64,000 bases of DNA from assembly GCA_964371305.1 (NCBI GenBank), contig CAYJLA010000003.1, forward strand, positions 10,168 to 74,167, read 5' to 3'. The notes below the pieces were generated by a model that saw nothing but the letters and a program-made list of their open reading frames with translations, searched no databases and had not been told where the DNA came from. The position numbers were made by a program, and so were the translations under genes. This DNA comes from CAYJLA01 sp964371305. GTDB taxonomy: Bacteria; Bacillota_I; Bacilli_A; RFN20; CAG-826. Positions 54,550 to 62,101 of this stretch are shown in pieces (position 1 is the first letter of the stretch; the number at the start of each line of letters is the position of its first letter).

Positions 54550-56070
54550 ATGAATGAAAATCATATTATCACTTTGAAGAATGTAACTAAAACATTTCAA
54601 GACGGTAAAACTGTCGTCGATAATATTTCACTTAACGTAAAAAAAGGTGAATTCGTTACATTACTAGGCCCTAGTGGTTGTGGTAAAACAACTACTCTAA
54701 GGATGATTGCAGGTTTTGAAATACCTACCTCTGGTGAAATTTTACTTAATGGAGAAGATATTACAAAACTTCCTCCGCACAAAAGACCAATTAATACGGT
54801 CTTCCAAAGATACGCTTTATTTCCACATTTAGACGTATATGAAAATGTTGCTTTCGGACTTAGAATTAAAAAAGTTCCTGTAAAAGTAACTAACAAAAAA
54901 GGTGAAGAAGTAACAAAAATGAAAAATCTTTCTTCTTCAGAAATTGATGCAAGAGTTGCAAGAGCGCTTGAAATCGTTGATTTGGAAGATTTAGAAGATA
55001 GAGACATTCAAACTCTTTCAGGTGGACAACAACAACGTGTTGCTATTGCAAGAGCGATTGTTTTAGAACCAGAAATATTATTACTTGATGAACCATTAGG
55101 TGCACTTGATTTAAAAATGCGTAAAGAAATGCAGCTTGAATTAAAGGCAATGCATGAAAAATTAGGTATTACATTTATATATGTAACTCATGATCAAGAA
55201 GAAGCATTAACTATGTCTGATACTGTTGTTGTTATGAATGATGGTATTGTTGAACAAGTTGGAACACCAATGGATATTTATAATGAACCAGTTAGTGCGT
55301 ATGTTGCCGACTTTATTGGTGAATCAAACATCTATAATGCTACTATGGTTGGTGAAAAACAAGTTAAATTTATCGGAGCTACTTGGGAAGCTGTAGATGA
55401 TTTTAAATTAAATGAAAAAGTCGATGTAGTCATTCGCCCAGAAGACGTTATTCTTGGAAAAGAAGGTAAAGGAATAGTAGATGGTAAGATTATCTCTAAA
55501 GTATTTAAAGGCGTTCACTTTGAGTTAATTGTTGGTATTGGTAAAAATGAAGTAATGGTTCAAACAACTAAAAACTTTGAATTGGGGCAAGTTGTTTCAA
55601 TTAAAGTGGAACCAGAAAATTTACATATCATGAACAAAGAATACTCATCAAATGTTTACTATGATGCTTATATTAACAAAAAGAATCAACTTGTTATTGG
55701 AGAAGATATTTTTGAAATTGATATCACTAAACTATTAAAAGGCAGTCATGTAGATGAAGATGACTATCTAGTGTCTAAAGAAAATAAAATTTATGATTTA
55801 ACTGATGCTGATGTTATTGCAGAAATCGCACTTAATGCGATCACTGTATCTGATAACGAAGAAGAAGGGCAAGCTAAAGGTAAAGTTATTTCTTCAATGT
55901 GGCTTGGTGATCACTATCAAATTATTGTAAGAACTGAAGAAGAGGAAGACTTTATTGTTGATACTCAATATCAATACAACGTTAATGATATAGTTTCTGT
56001 TAAAGTTGAAGCTAAAGATATTAAACTTAAAATCAAAGGAGATATAGCGAAATATGAAAAAGTTCGCTAG
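54550..56070 (+). CDS. potA: Spermidine/putrescine ABC transporter ATPase, extended form
   Basis: This 506-aa ATPase has Walker A GPSGCGKTTT at 40-49, Q-loop INTVFQRYALFPHLDVYENV near 82-101, signature LSGGQQQRVAIARAIV near 157-172 and Walker B ILLLDEPLGALDLKMRKEMQ. An insertion of about 25 residues (VKVTNKKGEEVTKMKNLSSS) sits between the Q-loop and signature. A normal TOBE domain ends near 365, but the protein goes on 140 residues with a second TOBE-like stretch (GKVISSMWLGDHYQIIVRTE). Usual PotA is about 370 aa. It powers polyamine uptake through PotBC. Its end overlaps potB by 17 bases. Confidence 0.92.
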   Translation: MNENHIITLKNVTKTFQDGKTVVDNISLNVKKGEFVTLLGPSGCGKTTTLRMIAGFEIPTSGEILLNGEDITKLPPHKRPINTVFQRYALFPHLDVYENVAFGLRIKKVPVKVTNKKGEEVTKMKNLSSSEIDARVARALEIVDLEDLEDRDIQTLSGGQQQRVAIARAIVLEPEILLLDEPLGALDLKMRKEMQLELKAMHEKLGITFIYVTHDQEEALTMSDTVVVMNDGIVEQVGTPMDIYNEPVSAYVADFIGESNIYNATMVGEKQVKFIGATWEAVDDFKLNEKVDVVIRPEDVILGKEGKGIVDGKIISKVFKGVHFELIVGIGKNEVMVQTTKNFELGQVVSIKVEPENLHIMNKEYSSNVYYDAYINKKNQLVIGEDIFEIDITKLLKGSHVDEDDYLVSKENKIYDLTDADVIAEIALNAITVSDNEEEGQAKGKVISSMWLGDHYQIIVRTEEEEDFIVDTQYQYNVNDIVSVKVEAKDIKLKIKGDIAKYEKVR

Positions 56071-56854
56071 ATTTCAAAGAAAACAACTTGCGATTCCATA
56101 CGCCTTATTCTTGTTTTTGTTTGTTGTTTGTCCTATTTTATTAATTATTTTTTATGCATTCACTGATGCTAGTGGACAATTGTCTTTTGATGCATTTAAC
56201 GCATTCTTTACATCTACAACTAAGTTAGAAGTATTGTTAGTTTCATTGTTCGTCGGTATTCAAACAACTCTTATCTGTTTAATTATTGGCTTTCCAGTTG
56301 CATATTTCTTATCAAATAAAAAATATAATAAGAATGCAGTACTAGTATTACTGTTTGTTATGCCAATGTGGATCAACTTTGTTTTAAGAACTGGTGCTAC
56401 AAGAGATTTGTTAACTTGGTTTGGTGTTAATGGGGGAACATCGCCTTACTTTGCAACTTTAGTTGGTATGGTTTACAACTTCCTTCCATTTACAATCCTT
56501 CCATTATATTCAACAATGCTTAAACTTGATAAATCACAAATTGAAGCAACAAGAGATTTGGGGGCTAATGGATTTCAAGTCTTTATTAAATCAATTTTAC
56601 CTCAATCATTGCCAGGACTCGTTTCTGCCTCGATGATGGTCTTTATGCCTGTTATGTCTAGTTATGTTATTAGTGACGTTTTATCTGAAGGTAAAATAAC
56701 ATTATTTGGTAATTCGATCTATATTTCGTTCTCAAACAATTTATGGAATACAGGTAGTTTCCTTGCGTTAATTATGCTAGTAATCATCGGCATTGTTATG
56801 TTTGCAACTCGCAACATTAACAAAGATGAAATAGTAAGAGGAGGTCATTTATGA
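56054..56854 (+). CDS. potB: Polyamine ABC transporter permease PotB
   Basis: This 266-aa permease has six membrane segments and the EAA coupling loop IEATRDLGANGFQVFIKSIL near 159-178, which contacts PotA. The start PYALFLFLFVVCPILLIIFY is typical. The gene overlaps potA by 17 bases and ends in ATGA with potC. This is the only internal gene seen here that stops at TGA. Confidence 0.93.
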   Translation: MKKFARFQRKQLAIPYALFLFLFVVCPILLIIFYAFTDASGQLSFDAFNAFFTSTTKLEVLLVSLFVGIQTTLICLIIGFPVAYFLSNKKYNKNAVLVLLFVMPMWINFVLRTGATRDLLTWFGVNGGTSPYFATLVGMVYNFLPFTILPLYSTMLKLDKSQIEATRDLGANGFQVFIKSILPQSLPGLVSASMMVFMPVMSSYVISDVLSEGKITLFGNSIYISFSNNLWNTGSFLALIMLVIIGIVMFATRNINKDEIVRGGHL

Positions 56855-57690
56855 TTAAAAAAATTCTTGGCCAGTCATTCATTTATTTAATATTACTATT
56901 AATGTATTTACCAATATTTGTATTGATTGTATTCTCTTTTACTACTAGTAGTAATGTTGGTGAATGGGTTGGATTTTCTTTTGACTTATATCCTCAGTTA
57001 TTTGCAAATGAGGAAATAATGGTGGCGCTTGGAAATACTTTAATTATTGCTGTTATATCAGCATTAGTTAGTGTATGTCTTGGTACTGCTGGAGCTCTTG
57101 GTACATTTTATTCAAAAAGACTTTCAAAAAGAACAATTGAAACAATAACTCAAATTCCAGTAGTAAATGCTGAAATAGTTATGGCTTTATCACTTACAGT
57201 TTTATTTGTATTCGTTGGTCAATATATATTTTCTGCAAACCTGTTCTCATTTTGGACTTTATTAATTGGACATGTTTGTTTAACGCTACCTTTTGTTTAT
57301 TTATCAGTCAAACCAAAGCTTCAACAAATGGATCAATCATTATATGAAGNNNNNNNNNNTTCTACACCAAAAAGAGCATTATACAAAGTTGTTATGCCAC
57401 AAATTGCTCCAGGAGTAGTAAGTGGGTTTACACTTGCCTTTACACTTTCTCTTGATGACTTTATTATTACTGCGTTTTTACGCGGACCTGGATTATTATC
57501 GGGGGAAAAAACAATCGATACATTGTCAACATTAGTACAGGCAAAAATCAAAAAAGGTCCAGTACCTCCTGAAATGAGAGCTTTAACTACAATCATATTT
57601 GTAGTTGTATTACTCGTTGTTATTGGAGCAACTATTTACAACAATTACAAGGCGAAAAAGGGAATTGTTAGAAAGGGGAGAAGTTACTAA
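56851..57690 (+). CDS. potC: Polyamine ABC transporter permease PotC, interrupted by an N gap
   Basis: This permease of about 280 aa has six membrane segments (YLILLLMYLPIFVLIVFSFT at the start) and the conserved LSLDDFIITAFLRGPG near 210. The EAA loop lies at the 10-N gap (57350-57359): QQMDQSLYE is followed by STPKRALYKVVMPQIAPGVV. The family reads E-A-A-x-D-L-G-A here, seven residues, while 10 N allow only about four, so roughly nine bases appear to be missing from the N count. The frame stays open either way. It ends in TAATG with potD. Confidence 0.9.
   Translation: MIKKILGQSFIYLILLLMYLPIFVLIVFSFTTSSNVGEWVGFSFDLYPQLFANEEIMVALGNTLIIAVISALVSVCLGTAGALGTFYSKRLSKRTIETITQIPVVNAEIVMALSLTVLFVFVGQYIFSANLFSFWTLLIGHVCLTLPFVYLSVKPKLQQMDQSLYEXXXXSTPKRALYKVVMPQIAPGVVSGFTLAFTLSLDDFIITAFLRGPGLLSGEKTIDTLSTLVQAKIKKGPVPPEMRALTTIIFVVVLLVVIGATIYNNYKAKKGIVRKGRSY
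57350..57359. other. Assembly gap of 10 N inside potC
   Basis: The gap falls in the EAA loop of potC. From the family motif the true length is about 19 bases if the loop is normal, so 10 is probably a placeholder. Confidence 0.9.
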
Positions 57691-59375
57691 TGAAAAATAA
57701 ATTATTATGCTTTTCACTACTTTTATTAAGTGGTGGTATAGTGTTTACTTCATGTGCTCCAGCTGTAAGCAATTTGAGTGCTGAACAAGAATATTTACGA
57801 GTCATAAATGCTGAAGATTATATTTTTCTTCAAGAGGAAGAAGATGGCCCTAAAGATATGACTGAACAGTTTGAAGATTATATGTTAGAAACTCATGATA
57901 GAAAAGTTAGTGTTATTTACGATACATTTGATACCAATGAAACGTTATTGAATTCTTTGCAAACAGGAAAGTATGTATATGATGTTATAAATGCAAGTGA
58001 TTATATGATTTCACGTATGGCATCAGCAGGAATGTTAGATAAATTAGATAAAACTAAGATTCCTAACTACTATGAATACACTTCACCATATTTACTTGAT
58101 GTTTTTGAAGAAATAACCGCTAAAGATAACGAAACAGGTGTAGAGTTTACAATGGACGAATATGCAGCAGGTTATATGTGGGGAACTTTAGGTATTTTAT
58201 ATAATCCTGAGTATGAAGTTTTTGTTAATAGAGGTTACACAAAAGAAGAAGTAATTGAAGATATGAATGACTGGAATACTCTCTGGGATGATAAGTATAA
58301 AGGGACAATCGCAATTAAAGATTCGATGCGTGATACATACTCAATAGGAGTAATGAAAACGTTTGAAGACGAATTTGCAGATCTTAAAAAATTATATGAA
58401 AATGGTTCAATATCTGCAGAAGAGTATAACGATAGAGCATCCGTAGTATTTAATTACGGCAGTCAAGAAGATGAAAAAGCTCAAGAACACATTGATATGG
58501 TTGAAGAAAGTTTAATTGATCTAAGAAGCAATATATTTGGTTTTGAAGTTGACTCAGGAAAAGAAGATATTGTTACTGGTAAAACAGGCGTTAATACTGC
58601 TTGGAGCGGTGATGCTGTTTATTCAATGGATAAAGGTGATAGTGGATTTGAAAGCGCAGATCCACAAGAATTATATTATACAGTGCCTGAATTAGGTGGA
58701 AACACTTGGTTTGACTGTTGGGCGTTACAAAAAGGTGGCGACAACGAACTTGGACAGTTATGGATTGATTTCTTAGCAAGTCCTGAAAATGCAGCACAAA
58801 ATATGTATTATACTGGATATACACCATTTACAGGCGGAGATGATATTATTGCTCTTGTCAGAGATTGGTACGATGCAAGAACATATGAAATGTATGCATG
58901 GGATGATGAAGCAGATGATTTTGTTTATGATGATGAAGGAAATTACGTTTATGCAGAAGGATATGAAGACTATACATATGAATCATTCACTCAAGAATAC
59001 ATGGATGAAGAAGGTTACTACACAATTGATTTAACGTATTTCTTTGATGGTACATACGATCCTGAGTTATATAAGGATGCAAATGGTGATTTAGTTAATC
59101 CTGGTATATTCTATAGCGATACTATTGGTAGACAGTTTTCAACCCAATATCCAACAACTGAACAAATTCCGAGTTTATTTGTTATGAGAGATTTTGGCGA
59201 AAATAACCAGCTCATTTTATATATGTGGGAAGAGGTTAAAAGTGAAGGATTACCGTTATGGGCAACTATATTATTCATTGTTCAAGGGGTCGCTCTTGTA
59301 GGTTTTATTAGTTATATTACTTATAGAAATTACAACAATAAAAAAATTAGAAAAGCACGTAAAGTTGCAAAATAA
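57690..59375 (+). CDS. potD: Polyamine-binding protein PotD-like, lipoprotein with C-terminal membrane helix
   Basis: The signal MKNKLLCFSLLLLSGGIVFT ends in a lipobox (TSC, Cys22), and the protein ends with a membrane segment near 530-548 (LWATILFIVQGVALVGFISY) and a basic tail, so it is probably anchored at both ends. The binding domain shows VYDVINASDYMISRMASAGM, YMWGTLGILYNPEYEV, DSMRDTYSIGVM and NTAWSGDAVYSMD, matching PotD folds. At 561 aa it is about 200 longer than usual; the extra is a very acidic, Tyr-rich insert (about 400-450, EMYAWDDEADDFVYDDEGNY). It delivers spermidine or putrescine to PotBC. Confidence 0.88.
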   Translation: MKNKLLCFSLLLLSGGIVFTSCAPAVSNLSAEQEYLRVINAEDYIFLQEEEDGPKDMTEQFEDYMLETHDRKVSVIYDTFDTNETLLNSLQTGKYVYDVINASDYMISRMASAGMLDKLDKTKIPNYYEYTSPYLLDVFEEITAKDNETGVEFTMDEYAAGYMWGTLGILYNPEYEVFVNRGYTKEEVIEDMNDWNTLWDDKYKGTIAIKDSMRDTYSIGVMKTFEDEFADLKKLYENGSISAEEYNDRASVVFNYGSQEDEKAQEHIDMVEESLIDLRSNIFGFEVDSGKEDIVTGKTGVNTAWSGDAVYSMDKGDSGFESADPQELYYTVPELGGNTWFDCWALQKGGDNELGQLWIDFLASPENAAQNMYYTGYTPFTGGDDIIALVRDWYDARTYEMYAWDDEADDFVYDDEGNYVYAEGYEDYTYESFTQEYMDEEGYYTIDLTYFFDGTYDPELYKDANGDLVNPGIFYSDTIGRQFSTQYPTTEQIPSLFVMRDFGENNQLILYMWEEVKSEGLPLWATILFIVQGVALVGFISYITYRNYNNKKIRKARKVAK

Positions 59376-59379
59376 ATAT

Positions 59380-59406
59380 AAGGCGGATATAAATCCGTCT
59401 TTTATT
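59380..59406 (+). terminator. Intrinsic terminator of potABCD
   Basis: AGGCGGAT pairs with ATCCGTCT around a 4-base loop, then TTTATTTT. It begins 5 bases after the potD stop. Confidence 0.8.
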
Positions 59407-59462
59407 TTGTATGAAGGTATTTATAAGTGTGATATAATTAAATAAATGATGGAGGTCTAAAT

Positions 59463-59795
59463 ATGTCAAAAGAAAATGAAAACAAAGTATTAGAAGAGGA
59501 GATGGTCAATCCTGTCGATTTAATTTTAGACCCTGAAAATGAAGAAAATATCTTTTTGTATGATGAAGATGATAACGCTGTAGAATTTGTTCAACATGGT
59601 CATTTAACACATAATGATGAAATATATGTATTTTTAAAACAAATAGTGGATGGAGAACCTGAAGAAGAGGGTCAAGTATTTGTTTTAAGAGAAGATGAAG
59701 AAGGAAATACTAACCTATATTCTGATATTGATGATGAAACATTTGCAAAAGTAGTAGAGTTATATAACGAGCTATTAGAAAATTCAGAAGAATAA
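59463..59795 (+). CDS. DUF1292-family protein
   Basis: This 110-aa, highly acidic protein fits the DUF1292 pattern: a core FLYDEDDNAVEFVQHGHLTH, then EIYVFLKQIVDGEP and EGQVFVLREDEEGNTNLYSD, ending in a helical segment FAKVVELYNELLEN. Members in Firmicutes are often near yrrK/ruvX-type genes and have no known function. A TGGAGGT site precedes the ATG. It stands alone here, between two terminators. Confidence 0.8.
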   Translation: MSKENENKVLEEEMVNPVDLILDPENEENIFLYDEDDNAVEFVQHGHLTHNDEIYVFLKQIVDGEPEEEGQVFVLREDEEGNTNLYSDIDDETFAKVVELYNELLENSEE

Positions 59796-59811
59796 TCAAT
59801 TTTAATTATTA

Positions 59812-59838
59812 AAAATACCATCCTAGTGATGGTATTTT
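59812..59838. terminator. Bidirectional terminator between convergent genes
   Basis: AAAATACCATC pairs with GATGGTATTTT around a 5-base loop. It serves the DUF1292 gene on the plus strand and the NUDIX gene on the minus strand. Confidence 0.8.
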
Positions 59839-60241
59839 ATTTTGTTAATAGTTTAGAGACAGTTTCAATTATAGGCTCATCCCCTGCCCCAAAGTCATAG
59901 TCGTATATAGACTTTGAATTCACCCATTTGTAATCTATATGCTCATTCAAAATTATATCACCGTTTTCTATATGGCATAAATACGCATATAAATGAACAA
60001 TGATTGAATCATATTCATGAATTATTTTTTGTAAAAAGTTATCAACCACTATATCAATACTTAATTCTTCTTTTATTTCTCTAATTAAAGCTTGTTCATT
60101 GGTTTCATTCTTTTCAATTTTTCCGCCTGGGAATTCATATTTAAGTGCAGTTACACCCTTGTTGTTTCTTTGACATATAAGTACTTCATTATGTTTTTTA
60201 ATAACACCACAAACAACGTGTATAGTAGGTTTTTTAGTCAT
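59837..60241 (-). CDS. MutT-like NUDIX hydrolase
   Basis: This 134-aa protein has the MutT phrase YEFPGGKIEKNETNEQALIR and Nudix box Gly40, Glu46 and REIKEEL at 54-60. The last Gly of the box is Ser61, a common MutT variant. CQRNNKGVTALKYEFPGG resembles 8-oxo-dGTP diphosphatases, which clean the nucleotide pool. TACAAT (minus strand, 60248-60253) ends six bases before the ATG, with no ribosome-binding site. Confidence 0.88.
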   Translation of the reverse strand: MTKKPTIHVVCGVIKKHNEVLICQRNNKGVTALKYEFPGGKIEKNETNEQALIREIKEELSIDIVVDNFLQKIIHEYDSIIVHLYAYLCHIENGDIILNEHIDYKWVNSKSIYDYDFGAGDEPIIETVSKLLTK

Positions 60242-60247
60242 GTTTTT

Positions 60248-60253
60248 ATTGTA
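60248..60253 (-). promoter_or_regulatory. -10 hexamer of a likely leaderless promoter
   Basis: TACAAT on the minus strand ends six bases before the ATG at 60241. Confidence 0.45.
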
Positions 60254-60319
60254 TAATAATTTTGTTATAATATGAATACAATTAAAGTTAATTAATTAAA
60301 AACAAGAGGTTAATAAAAT

Positions 60320-61103
60320 ATGAAAAATGAAGAAGTGATTGAAAATATTGAAAGTGTTGAAACTACTGAGAAGTATTTCTTTGAAGCTTTCGATGGCATG
60401 AATAGACTTGCGCCTGGAAGTGAAAAATCGACTAGATTTGCGACTGAATATGTTGATAAAGATAATGTTATTAAAGTTTTAGATTTAGGATGTGGAAACG
60501 GGTCATCAACGTTTACTTTAAGTAAGTGTCTTCCTTTAGCGAAAATAACATGCGTTGATAACTACGAACCATTTATCGAAAACGTAAAAAACATAATTAG
60601 AAGTGATAAATCATATGGTAATATAGAAGCTTTTGTTATGGATATAAATGACCTAAAATTTGATATGAACAGCTATGACGTTATATGGTCAGAAGGCTCN
60701 NNNNNNNNNTGGATTTAAAAAAGGGCTGCAAATCTCTAATAATTTTTTAAAAACTGAAGGATTACTGATATGTAGTCATTTATGTTTATTAAAAGAAAAT
60801 ATATCGGAAGAATGTAAATTGTTTTGGGAACAAGATTATCCAGAAATAACAACATTTATTAGTATAATTGATATTGTAAAAAAAGAAGGATTTGAAGTGT
60901 TAGATTACTTCTTTTTAGGTGAGGAAGAATGGTACAAAAATTACTATAAATATTTAGAAAAGAACTTAAATGCGATGAGAAAAAAATATGTCGAAAACGC
61001 ACTAGCAAATAAAGCTATTTGTGCAATACAAAAAGAAATAGATATATATAAAAAATTCAATGATGAATTTAATTATGTTTTCTTGATATTAAAGAAGAAA
61101 TAA
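60320..61103 (+). CDS. Class I SAM-dependent methyltransferase, interrupted by an N gap
   Basis: Two frames on either side of the 10-N gap (60700-60709) belong to one gene of about 260 aa. The first has the SAM loop VLDLGCGNGSSTFTLSKCL near 53 and MDINDLKFDMNSYDVIWSEG; the second continues GFKKGLQISNNFLKTEGLLI. In this family the joint reads SEGxIYxIGF. Two more bases than the 10 N would restore one frame and fit that motif. The substrate is unknown; ubiquinone-type and small-molecule methyltransferases share this fold. AGAGG precedes the ATG. Confidence 0.8.
60700..60709. other. Assembly gap of 10 N inside the methyltransferase gene
   Basis: The reading frame shifts across the gap. A true length of 12 bases would restore it and match the family motif, so 10 is probably a placeholder. 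Confidence 0.9.
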
Positions 61104-61143
61104 ATATTGTATAATAAAATTATAAACAGCGAAAATTAATACA

Positions 61144-62076
61144 ATGTCAAACGAATTCCAAACAAACACTTATTTAAAAACTAATAAAGAATTTGAAGAC
61201 GGACTAGAACATCTTATAGATGAAGAAATAACCGTTTATCAAGAAACTTCTTTTGATGAAGAATATAATACAAGCGGCGCAACTAAGAGTAAGAAAAGAT
61301 CTTCGAATGGTTTTTCTTCAACTGTTGCTATTTTAAGCGTTGGTACTGGCGTAATTGTTGGTGCAGGAATATTACTAACTAGTTCAAGTAATATTGATGT
61401 CTCAATGGATTATCAAGCATATGGTAATCATATTAGTTATAACATAGATATTAAGATGGACTATGTAATTGAAGAGGGTGAAGAAATTGACTTTGCAAAT
61501 AAAGACACTGGTTTGGATATTCAAATTGTTGGTGGCGCTAGAGAATATACTGTTGATTTAAAAGCTGATAATGCGTTGGAAAAAGGTGATTTAAAAGTTT
61601 ATGATGTTAATCAAACCACTTATCACCTTGAATATTATTTTGGTGGTGAAATTGATGGTTTATTACTCAATACAAAATACTTCATCGATATTAGATATTT
61701 AGATAGCAATGGTAAGGAAACTGTATATTACACTTCATCATTTACAACAAAGTTGGAACCAGTAAGTGAAGTTACTAATATTAAATGGTTTGGTGATGAA
61801 TTTGGATCACTTTATGCCTTTAGATTAATTTATTCAGATGAGTTGGACTATTTTTCTGAATTTATGTATACAATAACACCTAAATCAAATCCAGATAATT
61901 TCATCTATAGCGAACAACCAATCGAAGTGCCTTCTGATAAGCAGGTAATTCCGGATGCTACTTTATTACCAAAAGATACATACGTTCTCACCGTCGCTTA
62001 CTTTTCTAGCGATCCAAGTGAAACAAATGGTGATATACACGTTTTTAAAACATTACATATTGATGTCGTAATATAA
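61144..62076 (+). CDS. Membrane-anchored protein with Fn3-like domain, function unknown
   Basis: This 310-aa protein has an acidic cytoplasmic head (residues 1-60), one membrane segment near 60-80 (STVAILSVGTGVIVGAGILL) and an outer part. The first outer domain ends LLLNTKYFIDIRYLDSNGKE then YYTSSFTTKLEP, the Y-x-I-x-I and SxFTT pattern that closes fibronectin type III domains. A second similar half follows (KWFGDEFGSLYAFRLIYSDE). No ribosome-binding site is clear; TATAAT lies at 61110-61115. Architecture resembles the anchored proteins at 1-5 kb, though sequence similarity is not evident. Confidence 0.65.
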   Translation: MSNEFQTNTYLKTNKEFEDGLEHLIDEEITVYQETSFDEEYNTSGATKSKKRSSNGFSSTVAILSVGTGVIVGAGILLTSSSNIDVSMDYQAYGNHISYNIDIKMDYVIEEGEEIDFANKDTGLDIQIVGGAREYTVDLKADNALEKGDLKVYDVNQTTYHLEYYFGGEIDGLLLNTKYFIDIRYLDSNGKETVYYTSSFTTKLEPVSEVTNIKWFGDEFGSLYAFRLIYSDELDYFSEFMYTITPKSNPDNFIYSEQPIEVPSDKQVIPDATLLPKDTYVLTVAYFSSDPSETNGDIHVFKTLHIDVVI

Positions 62077-62101
62077 AATAATTTAAATAAAAGGAGAAAA
62101 T

